DNA of 64,000 nucleotides from Geodermatophilus marinus (GTDB taxonomy: Bacteria; Actinomycetota; Actinomycetes; Mycobacteriales; Geodermatophilaceae). The stretch covers positions 1 to 64,000 of the forward strand of contig NZ_QVQH01000007.1 of NCBI RefSeq assembly GCF_003428645.1, given 5' to 3'. The position numbers and the translations under genes are program-made. Of this stretch, positions 32,409 to 41,348 are shown in pieces; positions within the stretch are counted from its first letter, which is position 1; every line of letters begins with the position of its first letter. The notes below the pieces were generated by a model, which ran no database searches, was not told where the DNA came from, and saw nothing but the letters and a program-made list of their open reading frames with translations.

Positions 32409-33548
32409 ATGGACATCCCCGCCATGCGGGCCAGCTTCGCCAAGGCGGCAGCCGCCGGGGACGAGGCGCCGCTGTTCTTCTACTCCCACCTCTTCCTCAG
32501 CCACCCGGAGACCCGGCAGCTCTTCCCCGTGTCCATGGCGCACCAGCGGGACCGGTTGTTCCAGGCCCTAAGCGACGTCGCGGCCTACGTCGACGACCTC
32601 GACCGGCTCGTGCCGATCCTCCAGGCCCTCGGGCGGGACCACCGCAAGTTCGGCACCGTCGCCGGCCACTACCCGGCGGTGGGGGCCAGCCTGATCGCCA
32701 CGCTGCGGCACTTCGACGACCGGTGGGACGCCGCGCTCGAGCAGAGCTGGACGGAGGCCTACGGGCTGGTCGCCCAGGTGATGATCGAGGCGGCCGAGGC
32801 GGCGTCGGGCCAGCCGCCGTGGTGGGACGCCGAGGTGGTCGCGCACGAGCGTCGCGGCGTCGACACCGCGGTGCTGTGGCTGCACCCGAAACCGGAGTTC
32901 CCCTATGCGGCGGGGCAGTCGGTGTCGCTGGAGACCGACGTCCGGCCCAAGCTGTGGCGGTACTACTCGCCGGCCAACGCGCCGCGCCCCGACGGGCTCG
33001 TCGAGCTCCACGTCCGTGCCTACGACGGCGGCCCGGTCGGCGCCGCCCTGGTCCGCCGGATCGGTGCGGGGGACGTCGTGCGCCTGGGCCCCCCGGTCGG
33101 TCACCTCGCCTTCGACGCGGACTCCGACCGCGACCTCCTCCTGGTCGCCGGCGGGACGGGCCTGGCCCCGCTCAAGGCACTGGTCGACCACGTCGCCCGC
33201 GCCGGTCCGCCACGGCGGGTCGACCTCTTCGTCGGCTCCCGCACCGAGGAGCGGATCTACGACCGGGCCGCCCTCGAGCGGCTGGCGGCCGAGCACGGCT
33301 GGCTGACCGTGACGTTCGCGGTCTCCGGGGACGAGCTCTCGCCGCTCGAGCAGGGCGACGTGGGCGAGGTCGTCGCGCGGCACGGGCCGTGGAACAGCCG
33401 GGACGTCTACGTGGCCGGGCCGGCCCCCATGGTGGAGGACACCACGAAGCGGCTGCTCGCCGACGGTGTCCGGCCCGACCGCATCCGCAGCGAGGTGTTC
33501 GCGCCCAGCCGGCTGGGACCCAGCCTGGACGGAGAGGTGACCGGATGA
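32409..33548 (+). CDS. Flavohemoglobin (nitric oxide dioxygenase)
   Basis: 379 residues: globin, then FAD and NAD domains. The globin keeps the proximal His at H78 (RDHRKF), the B10 Tyr at Y25 (FFYSHLF) and the E7 Gln at Q46 (AHQRDRLF), the set needed for O2 binding and NO dioxygenation. The FAD motif is RYYS, and the NAD loop GGTGLAPLKAL. The protein turns NO into nitrate with NAD(P)H in the cytosol. ATG 32409 has GGAGG five bases upstream. Its 3' end overlaps the DivIVA-domain gene as ATGA. Confidence 0.93.
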   Translation: MDIPAMRASFAKAAAAGDEAPLFFYSHLFLSHPETRQLFPVSMAHQRDRLFQALSDVAAYVDDLDRLVPILQALGRDHRKFGTVAGHYPAVGASLIATLRHFDDRWDAALEQSWTEAYGLVAQVMIEAAEAASGQPPWWDAEVVAHERRGVDTAVLWLHPKPEFPYAAGQSVSLETDVRPKLWRYYSPANAPRPDGLVELHVRAYDGGPVGAALVRRIGAGDVVRLGPPVGHLAFDADSDRDLLLVAGGTGLAPLKALVDHVARAGPPRRVDLFVGSRTEERIYDRAALERLAAEHGWLTVTFAVSGDELSPLEQGDVGEVVARHGPWNSRDVYVAGPAPMVEDTTKRLLADGVRPDRIRSEVFAPSRLGPSLDGEVTG

Positions 33549-34243
33549 GCATCCACCCGCCCCAGGGGGAAGACCGGCGGCTGAGCCCCGGCGAGATCCG
33601 CAGCGTGCAGTTCGCGCGCGCCGCGATGCTGCGACCGGGGTACGTCGAGGCCGACGTCGACCGCTTCCTCGACCGGGTGGCCGAGGAGATGGCCCGGCTG
33701 CACGCCGACAAGGCCGAGCTGCGCGACCGGGTCCGCGCGCTGCAGGAGCAGGTGGCCGGGACGGTCGCGCCGGAGGCCCCGAGCGACCAGGCCGTGCGCA
33801 TCCTGGCCACCGCGCAGCAGACCGCCGACAGCTACGTCGCCGAGGCCGAGGACTTCAGCCGGCAGATCACCGCCGACGCCCGCGCCCAGTACGAGGAGCA
33901 GGTCCGGCGGGCCAAGGAGAACGCCGGCGCCATCATCGAGGCGGCCCAGGAGGCCGCGGCCCGGATGACCGCCGGTGAGCGACCGCCGGATGCCGGCAGC
34001 CCGCAGCGCTCGACGCAGGAGCTCGAGGAGCAGGTGGCCTACCTGAAGGCCTTCGGGCAGGCCTGCCGCACCCAGCTGCGCGCCTACCTCGAGGCGCTGC
34101 TGGCCGACGTCGAGGCCGAGTGGGGCCGCGCCGACCCCGGAGCGCTGCCCCGGCCACCCGTCCCCCCGGTGCAGCGCGGCGGCCGGGCCCCCGCGGCGCC
34201 GAACGTGGCCCAGGACGCGGCTGCGGGCGGCGACCCGGCGTAG
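33545..34243 (+). CDS. DivIVA-domain coiled-coil protein
   Basis: 232 residues. The N-terminal DivIVA domain reads LSPGEIRSVQFARAAMLRPG and YVEADVDRFLDRVAEEMARL, followed by a long coiled coil to about residue 185 (ELRDRVRALQEQV; QTADSYVAEAEDF) and a Pro-rich tail. Such proteins mark curved membranes and organise polar growth or septation; Wag31 is the major actinobacterial form, and this short version is probably an accessory paralogue. The ATG overlaps the flavohemoglobin stop, an unusual coupling. Function is unknown. Confidence 0.9.
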   Translation: MSIHPPQGEDRRLSPGEIRSVQFARAAMLRPGYVEADVDRFLDRVAEEMARLHADKAELRDRVRALQEQVAGTVAPEAPSDQAVRILATAQQTADSYVAEAEDFSRQITADARAQYEEQVRRAKENAGAIIEAAQEAAARMTAGERPPDAGSPQRSTQELEEQVAYLKAFGQACRTQLRAYLEALLADVEAEWGRADPGALPRPPVPPVQRGGRAPAAPNVAQDAAAGGDPA

Positions 34244-34281
34244 CCGGTCCCGGCCGGGACGTCACCACCTGGTGGACCCGG

Positions 34282-34866
34282 TCATCCAGCGGCCGGCCGC
34301 GCCCGGCACGGCCCCGCGCCGCGGGCACTCGGACCCGCCGGCCCGGCGTCGTGGCGACAGCCGAAGGCGGCCGTCGGCCACCGGTGGCGGGCCAGGTGCA
34401 GGGCCCCGGCCGCCAGGACCGGGTTCCCCAGCGTGTAGGGGCCCAGCGGCGTGGTACCGAGGGCGAAGGCCGCCACGGCCAGGAGGCCGAGCCGGGCGGC
34501 CGGGTCGCGTCCCAGGACGGCGGCGGCCACCACCGTCTCGCCCGCGGTCATGGCCACGCCGAACGCCCGCGGGGCGGGGCCGGTCAAGGCCAGCCCGGCG
34601 CGCCGGTACCAGCCCCAGGGGGCGCGCCGGGCGAGCGCCGGGTACTGCTCGGGGGCGGTCACGGTGGTGACCCCGTTCCAGACCAGGCCCGTGAGGGCGA
34701 AGAAGACGCCGAGGGCCCGCCGCCCGGCCGCCGGCCGCCGGTAGGCCAGTCCGGTGAGGAGGGAGTAGACGGCGACCGCGACGAGCACCTGGCGGACGTC
34801 GTCGGCCGTCGTCGGTGCGGCCCCGGCCGGCCGGGCGCGGGTGCGGGGGTCCGCCGTCCTGGTCAC
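34282..34866 (-). CDS. Multi-pass membrane protein of unknown function
   Basis: 194 residues if the GTG at 34866 is used. At least four hydrophobic segments are visible: VLVAVAVYSLLTGLAY, ALGVFFALTGLVWNGV, AFGVAMTAGETVVAAAVL and LGLLAVAAFALGTTPLG. No motif was recognised; overall it looks like a DoxX-like or small integral membrane protein. A longer reading to 34995 would add a charged, unlikely leader and collide with the next gene. The start lacks a good Shine-Dalgarno. It is convergent with the DivIVA gene. Confidence 0.55.
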   Translation of the reverse strand: MTRTADPRTRARPAGAAPTTADDVRQVLVAVAVYSLLTGLAYRRPAAGRRALGVFFALTGLVWNGVTTVTAPEQYPALARRAPWGWYRRAGLALTGPAPRAFGVAMTAGETVVAAAVLGRDPAARLGLLAVAAFALGTTPLGPYTLGNPVLAAGALHLARHRWPTAAFGCRHDAGPAGPSARGAGPCRARPAAG

Positions 34867-34952
34867 GGGGTCCGCCGCCGACGCGTCATGCTCCGAGGGT
34901 CCGGGACGCCGCCCGGTCCCCGTCAGGGTCCGACGGCCCGCGCGACCGGTGA

Positions 34953-35291
34953 TCAGCGGCCCGGGCCGGCGGCACGCATCCTGGCCTGCGCCCACAGAAC
35001 CAGGCAGCGCAGGGCCGCGTAGCCCTCTGGGGACGCGAACCCCTGCTCCAGCCTCGCCGCGGCGATCAGCGCGTGGGCGTCGACGGAGCCGTACGTGTGG
35101 AAGCGGTCGAGCACCCGGCCCGAGGTCGCCGCGTTGCGGAAGAGGCAGGCAATCCCCAGCGCCACCCCGTCCGACACGGTGAGGTCGACCGGTGGGTGCT
35201 CGAAGGCCGACCGCCGGTCGAGGACGCGGGCCACCTCGCGGAACACCTGCCCCTCGCCCGCCGCCCTGGTCGTCCTGGCGGTGATGATCAC
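34953..35291 (-). CDS. Conserved-looking small protein of unknown function
   Basis: 112 residues from the GTG at 35291, which has GAGGACAG upstream. Composition is balanced, unlike shadow frames: IITARTTRAAGEGQVFREVA, VSDGVALGIACLFRNAAT, VDAHALIAAARLEQGFAS. It appears helical and soluble. I recognise no domain and cannot assign a function. It lies between the membrane-protein gene and the acyl-CoA ligase, in the same direction. Confidence 0.5.
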   Translation of the reverse strand: MIITARTTRAAGEGQVFREVARVLDRRSAFEHPPVDLTVSDGVALGIACLFRNAATSGRVLDRFHTYGSVDAHALIAAARLEQGFASPEGYAALRCLVLWAQARMRAAGPGR

Positions 35292-35370
35292 GTGCTGTCC
35301 TCGGCCGGGTCGTTCCACCCCGACGTGGTCGGCCACCCGGGCGAGGTCCTGGAGCCCTGCCGCCGGGCGG

Positions 35371-35388
35371 CTGACCTGATCGGGTCAG
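35371..35388. promoter_or_regulatory. Inverted repeat downstream of acyl-CoA ligase
   Basis: CTGACC and GGTCAG around TGATCG, in the 134-bp gap between the ligase stop and the start of the small unknown gene. It could be an operator for the latter or a weak terminator of the ligase operon. Nothing else is visible in the gap. Confidence 0.3.
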
Positions 35389-35425
35389 GCGCAGCGTCGT
35401 GCTCAGGGCGCCCCCGGGCCCGCCG

Positions 35426-36985
35426 TCAGGGCCGTCGGCCCGCGTCCTCCGTCGCCGCGTACCGCCGGCGGAGCAGGTGCTTCTGCAGCTTGCCCGTGGG
35501 GGTGCGGGGCAGCTCGTCGACGAACTCGACCCGGCTCGGGCACTTGAAGTGCGACAGCCGCTGCCGGGTGTAGGAGACCAGCTCGTCGGCCAGCCCGGCG
35601 GTGCCGGTGCCCGGGGCCGGCTGCACCAGCGCGAGCACCGACTCGCCCATCTCCTCGTCCGGCACCCCGATCACCGCGACGTCGTGCACGGCGGGGTGCA
35701 GGGCCAGCACGTCCTCGGCCTCCCGCGGGTACACGTTCACCCCACCCGAGATGATCATGTTGGACTGCCGGTCGGTGAGGTACAGCCAGCGGTCCTCGTC
35801 GAGGTAGCCCATGTCGCCGACGGTGGACCAGGTCGGGTGGTCGAGGTGCTGGGCCTGCGCGGTCCGCTCGGGGTCGCCGAGGTAGGCGAAGGGCATGGCC
35901 TCGCGCTCGAAGTAGATGACGCCAACCTCGCCGGGCGGCAGCTCCCGGCCGTCGTCGCCGACGACGTGCACGGTGCCGAGGAAGCCGTCCCGGCCCACGG
36001 TGCCCGGGTGCGCCAGCCACTCCGCGCTGCCCACCATCGTGACCCCGGCGCTCTCGGTGGAGGCGTAGTACTCCTCGAGCACCGGCCCCCACCAGTCGAT
36101 CATCGCCCGCTTGACGTCGGGCGGGCACGGCGCGGCCGCGTGGACGGCGACCCGCAGGCTGGACACGTCGTGGCGGCCCCGCACCTCCGGCGGCAGCTTG
36201 AGCATCCGGACGAACATCGTCGGGACGAACTGCCCGTGGGTGACGCCGTACCGCTCGATCGCGGCCAGCGCGGCCTCGGCGTCGAAGGCCTCCATCATCA
36301 CGACGCTGCCGCCGGTCGCCTGCACCGCGCCGATGAACCGCAGCGGCGCCGCGTGGTAGGCCGGGGCCGGGGAGAGGTAGACGGTGTCCTCCCCGAAGCC
36401 GTAGCGGGTGCCGAACACCGCAGCGATGCTGTCGCCGGGCTCGGTGACCTGCCGGTCGGGCAGCGGCGGCCGGATGCCCTTGGGCCGGCCGGTCGTGCCG
36501 GAGCTGTAGAGCAGGTCGGCGCCGCGTGGCTGGTCGGCCGGCGGGACGGGGTCGCCGGCGGCCAGCGCGTCGGCGTACCCGGTGAAGCCCTCGACCGGCC
36601 CGCCGACGGAGAGCGCGGCCTCGAGAGCCGGGACGGCGGCCCGCAGGTGCCGCGCCAGCGGGGCCAGCGTCGCGGCGGCCACCAGCACCCGGGCGCCGCT
36701 GTCGGCGACGACGTAGGTGGCCTCGGCCGGGGCGAGGTGCCAGTTCACCGCCGTGACGTAGAGCCCGGCGCGCTGGCAGGCCCAGTAGACCTCCGAGACC
36801 TCCAGCCGGTTGTCGGTGAGCAGCGCCACGACGTCGCCGGGCCGCAGGCCCTGCGCCCGCAGCCACGAGGCCAGCCGGGTCGACCGCTCCTCCAGCTCGG
36901 CGTAGGTGAGCGTGGCGCCGGAGCCGGCCATCACCAGGGCCGGCCGGTCGGGGGCGGTGCGCGCGAACGCGCCGGGCCAGGGCAT
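35426..36985 (-). CDS. Acyl-CoA synthetase (AMP-binding, fatty/aromatic acid type)
   Basis: 519 residues of the ANL superfamily. ATP loop LLYSSGTTGRPKGIRP, adenine region EEYYASTESAGVTMVGS, hinge DRQSNMIISGGVNVYP and the terminal PRTPTGKLQKHLLRRR with the catalytic Lys are all present. It activates a carboxylic acid to its CoA thioester with ATP. ATG 36985 has GGAGGAGCG upstream. The MaoC gene ends 9 bp before it, and the divergent racemase/hydratase genes suggest a 2-methyl-branched or bile-acid-like substrate. The specific acid cannot be read from the sequence. Confidence 0.93.
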   Translation of the reverse strand: MPWPGAFARTAPDRPALVMAGSGATLTYAELEERSTRLASWLRAQGLRPGDVVALLTDNRLEVSEVYWACQRAGLYVTAVNWHLAPAEATYVVADSGARVLVAAATLAPLARHLRAAVPALEAALSVGGPVEGFTGYADALAAGDPVPPADQPRGADLLYSSGTTGRPKGIRPPLPDRQVTEPGDSIAAVFGTRYGFGEDTVYLSPAPAYHAAPLRFIGAVQATGGSVVMMEAFDAEAALAAIERYGVTHGQFVPTMFVRMLKLPPEVRGRHDVSSLRVAVHAAAPCPPDVKRAMIDWWGPVLEEYYASTESAGVTMVGSAEWLAHPGTVGRDGFLGTVHVVGDDGRELPPGEVGVIYFEREAMPFAYLGDPERTAQAQHLDHPTWSTVGDMGYLDEDRWLYLTDRQSNMIISGGVNVYPREAEDVLALHPAVHDVAVIGVPDEEMGESVLALVQPAPGTGTAGLADELVSYTRQRLSHFKCPSRVEFVDELPRTPTGKLQKHLLRRRYAATEDAGRRP

Positions 36986-36994
36986 CGCTCCTCC

Positions 36995-37456
36995 TCAGCC
37001 GGTCGGGCGGGTGCGGACGAGGTTCATCGCCACCATCGACAGGACGACGTCCCCCGCGCCGTTGGCCAGCTCCACGCGGGTGCGCAGCAGGCCGCGGTCG
37101 GGCTTGCTGCGGGAGAGCCGGGCCTCCTCGACCGTCGTCCGCAGGGTGAGCTCGTCACCCGGCCGCACCGGCGCGCGCCAGCGCAGCTCGTCGACGCCCG
37201 GCGAGCCGAGGCTGGAGACGGGGGAGAGGTACTCGTCGGCGAACAGCCGCATCATCAGCGCGCAGGTGTGCCAGCCGCTGGCGATCAGCCCGCCGAACGG
37301 CCCGGCGGCCGCGGCCTCCGGGTCGACGTGGAAGGGCTGCGGGTCGAACCGGCGGCCGAAGTCCACGACGTCGTCGGCCCCGACCCGCAGCGGGCCGTGC
37401 TCGGTCGTCGTCCCCGGCGCGTAGTCCTCGAACCACCGTTCCCCGGCCGCTGTCAC
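36995..37456 (-). CDS. MaoC-family (R)-hydratase/dehydratase
   Basis: 153 residues, a single hot-dog fold. The hydratase-2 signature FDPQPFHVDPEAAAAGPFGG includes the Asp and His dyad, and GLIASGWHTCALMMRL forms the following helix. It hydrates a trans-2-enoyl-CoA to the (R)-3-hydroxyacyl-CoA or acts as a related dehydratase. GTG 37456 has GGGAG seven bases upstream; the longer reading has no such signal. It is the first gene of a two-gene operon with the ligase, divergent from the racemase. Confidence 0.88.
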   Translation of the reverse strand: MTAAGERWFEDYAPGTTTEHGPLRVGADDVVDFGRRFDPQPFHVDPEAAAAGPFGGLIASGWHTCALMMRLFADEYLSPVSSLGSPGVDELRWRAPVRPGDELTLRTTVEEARLSRSKPDRGLLRTRVELANGAGDVVLSMVAMNLVRTRPTG

Positions 37457-37576
37457 CGCTCGCTCCCGCGGGACGCTCCGCTCCTCGCTCGTCCCTCGCT
37501 GCGGTGCTCGCGCCCCTGTCCGCTCACCGACCCGAACGTAGGGGGCGGGCGGGCGGTGCGCCAGGTCACCCGTTGC

Positions 37577-37582
37577 TAGGTT
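37577..37582 (+). promoter_or_regulatory. Leaderless -10 element for racemase
   Basis: TAGGTT ends 7 bp before the GTG at 37590, with no Shine-Dalgarno between. It is the clearest of the leaderless-type starts in this window. Confidence 0.45.
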
Positions 37583-37589
37583 GGCGGCC

Positions 37590-38741
37590 GTGCAGCCGCC
37601 CTCCGGCCCGCTCGCGGGCACCCGCGTCGTCGAGCTCGCCGGCATCGGCCCCGCGCCCTACGCCTGCATGCTGCTGGCCGAGCTGGGCGCCGACGTGGTC
37701 CGCGTCGACCGCCCCGGCGGCGGCACGCAGTTCGTGCACCCGGCCAAGGAGGCGCTGCACCGCAGCCGCCCCTCCGTGGCGGTCGACCTGAAGACGCCGG
37801 CCGGCCGGGACGTCGTCCTGCGCCTGGTCGAGGCCGCCGACGTGCTGGTCGAGGGGCTGCGGCCGGGCGTCACCGAGCGGCTGGGCCTCGGGCCCGACGC
37901 CTGCGCCGAGCGCAACCCGCGGCTGGTCTACGCCCGCATGACCGGGTGGGGCCAGGACGGGCCGCTGGCCGACCGGGCCGGGCACGACATCAACTACCTG
38001 GGGCTGACCGGCGCGCTGCACGCCATCGGCCCGGCCGAGAAGCCGGTGGCGCCGCTCAACATCGGCGCCGACTTCGGCGGGGGCTCGATGTTCCTGCTGG
38101 TCGGCGTGCTCGCCGCCCTGCTGGAGCGGGCGACCAGCGGGCGCGGCCAGGTGGTCGACGCGGCGATGGTGGACGGCGCGAGCTCCCTGGTGACCATGGT
38201 GCACGGCATGCTCGCCGCCGGCCTCTGGCAGGACCGCCGCGCGGCCAACCTGCTCGACGGCGGCGCCCCCTTCTACGACACCTACCCGTGCGCCGACGGC
38301 CGGCACGTCGCCGTCGGCGCGCTGGAGCCGCAGTTCCACGCCACGCTGCTCGCCGGGCTCGACCTCGACCCGCACGAGCACGGCGCGCAGATGGACCTCG
38401 CCCGCTGGCCGCAGCAGCGGGCCCGGATCGGCGCGGTGTTCGCCACGCGCAGCCGCGACGAGTGGGCCGCGCACTTCGCCGGCACCGACGCCTGCGTGAC
38501 CCCGGTGCTGTCGCTGACCGAGGCGCCCGCCCACCCGCACCTGGCCGCCCGCGGCACCTTCGTCGACCGGGGCGGGCACCCGGAGCCGGCGCCGGCCCCG
38601 CGGTTCTCGCGCACGCCGGCGGCGGTGCGGGGCGAGCCGCGGGCGGCGGGCCAGGACACCCGGGCGGCGCTCGCGGCCTGGGGCCTCGGGGCCGGCGAGA
38701 TCGACGACCTGCTGGCCGCCGGCGCGGTCACCCAGGCCTGA
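37590..38741 (+). CDS. 2-methylacyl-CoA racemase (AMACR/Mcr-type CoA transferase family)
   Basis: 383 residues of CaiB/BaiF class III. The active-site stretch [20 protein letters not shown], with its His and Asp, and GALEPQFH, with its Glu, are those of alpha-methylacyl-CoA racemases, not of CoA transferases. It inverts the 2-methyl centre so that only the (S)-isomer enters the acyl-CoA dehydrogenase step. The GTG at 37590 lies behind TAGGTT. It is followed by an enoyl-CoA hydratase gene 29 bp later. With ligase, MaoC and thiolase around it, this is a branched-chain acid degradation module. Confidence 0.92.
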   Translation: MQPPSGPLAGTRVVELAGIGPAPYACMLLAELGADVVRVDRPGGGTQFVHPAKEALHRSRPSVAVDLKTPAGRDVVLRLVEAADVLVEGLRPGVTERLGLGPDACAERNPRLVYARMTGWGQDGPLADRAGHDINYLGLTGALHAIGPAEKPVAPLNIGADFGGGSMFLLVGVLAALLERATSGRGQVVDAAMVDGASSLVTMVHGMLAAGLWQDRRAANLLDGGAPFYDTYPCADGRHVAVGALEPQFHATLLAGLDLDPHEHGAQMDLARWPQQRARIGAVFATRSRDEWAAHFAGTDACVTPVLSLTEAPAHPHLAARGTFVDRGGHPEPAPAPRFSRTPAAVRGEPRAAGQDTRAALAAWGLGAGEIDDLLAAGAVTQA

Positions 38742-38770
38742 CACGGACGACGGACGCGGGAGGAGACCCG

Positions 38771-39535
38771 GTGGCGGACGAGGTGCGCGTCGAACGGCGC
38801 GACGGCGTCATGGTGATCACGATCAACCGTCCGGAGGCGCGCAACGCCCTGGACCGCGCGGTGGCCGAGGGCGTCGCGGCGGCCGTCGACGAGCTCGACG
38901 CCTCGGACGAGCTGCGGGTCGGCGTCCTCACCGGCGCCGGGGGCACGTTCTCCTCGGGCATGGACCTCAAGGCCTTCCTGCGCGGCGAGACCCCGGCGAT
39001 CGAGGGCCGGGGGCTGTGCGGCATCACCCAGGCCCCGCCGCGCAAGCCGCTGATCGCGGCGGTGGAGGGCTGGGCGCTGGCCGGCGGCTTCGAGCTGGTG
39101 CTCGCCTGCGACCTGGTCGTCGCCGCCGGGACGGCGCGCTTCGGGGTGCCGGAGGTCAAGCGCTCGCTGGTCGCCGCCGGCGGGGCGGCGCTGGCGCTGC
39201 CGTCCCGGGTGCCCACCAACCTGGCGCTGGAGCTGCTGCTCACCGGCGACCCCGTGGACGCCCACCGGGCGGCGGCGATGGGGCTGGTCAACCGGGTCAC
39301 CGCCGAGGGCGGGGCGCTGGAGGGGGCGCGGGAGCTGGCCGCCACCATCGCCGCCAACGGGCCGCTGGCGGTGGCGGCCACCAAGGCCGTGGCCCGCGGC
39401 GCCCGCGACTGGCCGGCCGAGGAGCGGTGGGCCCGGCAGGGCGAGCTGGTCGGCCCGGTGTTCGCCAGCGAGGACGCCCGCGAGGGCGCCACCGCGTTCG
39501 CCGAGAAGCGCGCCCCGGTCTGGCGGGGGCGCTGA
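38771..39535 (+). CDS. Enoyl-CoA hydratase (complete catalytic Glu pair)
   Basis: 254 residues. Both hydratase glutamates are kept: GGFELVLACD for the first, FGVPEVKRSL for the second. TGAGGTFSSGMDLKAF is the oxyanion loop. It differs in this respect from the two crotonases at 22210 and 23037. It should add water to a 2-enoyl-CoA. GTG 38771 has GGAGGAGACC upstream. It is transcribed with the racemase and followed by an MFS gene 25 bp later. Confidence 0.92.
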   Translation: MADEVRVERRDGVMVITINRPEARNALDRAVAEGVAAAVDELDASDELRVGVLTGAGGTFSSGMDLKAFLRGETPAIEGRGLCGITQAPPRKPLIAAVEGWALAGGFELVLACDLVVAAGTARFGVPEVKRSLVAAGGAALALPSRVPTNLALELLLTGDPVDAHRAAAMGLVNRVTAEGGALEGARELAATIAANGPLAVAATKAVARGARDWPAEERWARQGELVGPVFASEDAREGATAFAEKRAPVWRGR

Positions 39536-39560
39536 CCCCTCCCGCGGGCCGGGGGCCGGC

Positions 39561-40847
39561 GTGAGCGCGGAGACCGCTCCGGGCACCGGGACGGCGGGGC
39601 CCGGGAACCCGCCGCCGCTCGGCGCGCTCGGCCTGCTGCGCACCCCCGGCTACCTGGTGCTCTACCTCAACGCCGCCGCGATCTTCCTCGGCGTCATGGG
39701 GCAGGCCATCGCCCGCTCGTGGCTGGCCTACCGGCTCACCGGGTCCAACGCGGCGCTCGGCGGCGTGCTGCTCTCCTTCGGGGTGGCGCTGCTCATCGCC
39801 ACCCCCTGGGGCGGGGTCGCCGCCGACCGGTTGCCCAAGCGGCTGGTGCTGCAGCTGTCGGTGCTCGTGCTCGCCGGCTCCAGCGCCTGGATCGGCGTCG
39901 CGGTGCTGCTCGACGTCGTCCAGTACTGGATGCTGCTGGTCGCCGGGGTCCTGCAGGCGATCGGGTTCGCGCTGTTCAACCCGGCGCGCATGGCCTTCCT
40001 CGGCGAGCTGGTGCCCCGCGGGTCGGTGCCCCAGGCGGTCTCGCTGCTGCTGGTCAACACCGAGGCCAGCCGGGTGGTGGGGCCCGCGCTGGCCGGCGTG
40101 GTCATCGGCGCGGCCGCCTGGGGTACGGCGGCGGTGTTCCTCGCCAGCGCCGGCCTGGCCGCCGTCGGCCTGCTGCTCACCGGGGCGCTGCCCCCCGGCC
40201 GGCGGCGCGGGGAGCCCTCGAACCGCTCGCCGCTGGGTGAGCTGGTCGACGGGGTCCGCTACGTGCGGCGGCACCCGACGCTGGGCGCGCTGGTGCTGTG
40301 CGGCATCGGCGTCACGATGCTGGGGATGCCCTACCTGGCGTTCATGCCGACCATCGCCGCCGACCTGTTCGGCCTCGGCTCGGCCGGCTACGGCGTGCTG
40401 TCGGCGACCTCGGCGGTCGGCGGCGTCGCCGCCGGCCTGGTGCTGGGCCGGCGGTCGTCCCGGTCGCACGAGACGCGGCTGCTCGTGGGCTCCGGCGCGG
40501 TCTTCGGCCTGGCGCTCGTCGCGCTGGCGTTCGTGCCCTCGGCCGCGCTCGCGGTCGTCGCCCTGCTGCTCGTCGGCGCCGGGATGCTGGCCTTCCAGAC
40601 CACCAACCAGTCGCAGCTGCTGGCGCTGTCGGACCTGGAGTACCAGGGCCGCGTGCAGGGGCTGGTGATGCTCAGCTTCGGCGCCTTCGGCATCGCGGCC
40701 CTGCCGCTGGGGCTGCTCGCCGACGCCGCGGGGCTGCGCTGGACCCTGCTGGGCATGGGCGCCGGCGTCGTCCTCGTCGTGCTGCTGTTCGCCGTCCGCA
40801 GCCGCCGCCGGGTCGCCGACGCGCAGCGGCTGCGCGACCTCGGGTAG
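39561..40847 (+). CDS. MFS exporter-like transporter
   Basis: 428 residues with 12 predicted membrane segments. The family resembles the EntS/Tap-like exporters: ATPWGGVAADRLPKRLVLQL is the loop motif, and LLLVNTEASRVVGPALAGVV the helix 5 motif. Its position at the end of the racemase/hydratase operon suggests transport of the substrate, but such proteins more often export small molecules. GTG 39561 has no strong Shine-Dalgarno. It is convergent with the NTF2-like gene. Confidence 0.88.
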   Translation: MSAETAPGTGTAGPGNPPPLGALGLLRTPGYLVLYLNAAAIFLGVMGQAIARSWLAYRLTGSNAALGGVLLSFGVALLIATPWGGVAADRLPKRLVLQLSVLVLAGSSAWIGVAVLLDVVQYWMLLVAGVLQAIGFALFNPARMAFLGELVPRGSVPQAVSLLLVNTEASRVVGPALAGVVIGAAAWGTAAVFLASAGLAAVGLLLTGALPPGRRRGEPSNRSPLGELVDGVRYVRRHPTLGALVLCGIGVTMLGMPYLAFMPTIAADLFGLGSAGYGVLSATSAVGGVAAGLVLGRRSSRSHETRLLVGSGAVFGLALVALAFVPSAALAVVALLLVGAGMLAFQTTNQSQLLALSDLEYQGRVQGLVMLSFGAFGIAALPLGLLADAAGLRWTLLGMGAGVVLVVLLFAVRSRRRVADAQRLRDLG

Positions 40848-40848
40848 G

Positions 40849-41241
40849 TCAGCGCGGCCGCCAGTCCACGCCCGGCAGCGTCGCGCTCCAGGACTCGGCG
40901 ATCCGGCCGTCGGCCACCCGGTGCACCACCAGCCAGGTGACGACGGAGGTCTCGCCGGTGTCGAGGTTGACACCGGTCGTGGTGGCGCGGGTCCACACCC
41001 GGTCGCCGGCGGCCACCTGGTCGTCCACGGTGGTCGCCGCGTCGTGCAGCAGCTGCCAGGAGTCGCTGACCTCCCGGCGGAACTGGGCGCGGGACAGCGC
41101 CCGGGTGCCGGCCGAGGAGTGCCGCACGTAGGGCTCGGCGATCAGCTCGTCGATCACCCCGAGGTCCCGGCGGTTCCACAGCCCGTCCCAGTAGCGGCGC
41201 ACGAGCGCTGCGGCGTCCTGCTGTGCTCCCGGCTGCCCCAC
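40849..41241 (-). CDS. NTF2/SnoaL-like protein
   Basis: 130 residues of the NTF2-like cone fold: ALVRRYWDGLWNRRDLGVID, EPYVRHSSAGTRALSRAQF and VVTWLVVHRVADGRIAESWS. Such proteins include polyketide cyclases, ketosteroid isomerases and many with no known activity. GTG 41241 is preceded on its strand by TAGGAT with 8 bp spacing and no Shine-Dalgarno. It is convergent with the MFS gene and divergent from the thiolase. The substrate is unknown. Confidence 0.8.
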   Translation of the reverse strand: MGQPGAQQDAAALVRRYWDGLWNRRDLGVIDELIAEPYVRHSSAGTRALSRAQFRREVSDSWQLLHDAATTVDDQVAAGDRVWTRATTTGVNLDTGETSVVTWLVVHRVADGRIAESWSATLPGVDWRPR

Positions 41242-41249
41242 GGAGCGCG

Positions 41250-41255
41250 ATCCTA
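41250..41255 (-). promoter_or_regulatory. Leaderless -10 element for NTF2-like gene
   Basis: TAGGAT on the minus strand lies 8 bp before GTG 41241. It matches the -10 consensus and the leaderless pattern of the neighbouring genes. Confidence 0.4.
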
Positions 41256-41348
41256 GGCGGAGGGGTGAGTGCGCACCCGGCCACCGGCGTGCGAATGTGG
41301 TCGGGACGACACCAGCGGCGGTGCCGCCGAGGACCGGGAGGACGGGAC

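Noticed and set aside
37590-38741. CoA-transferase function for the 37590 gene
   Set aside because: Active-site residues ([13 protein letters not shown]) match 2-methylacyl-CoA racemase rather than the PGYD context of transferases.
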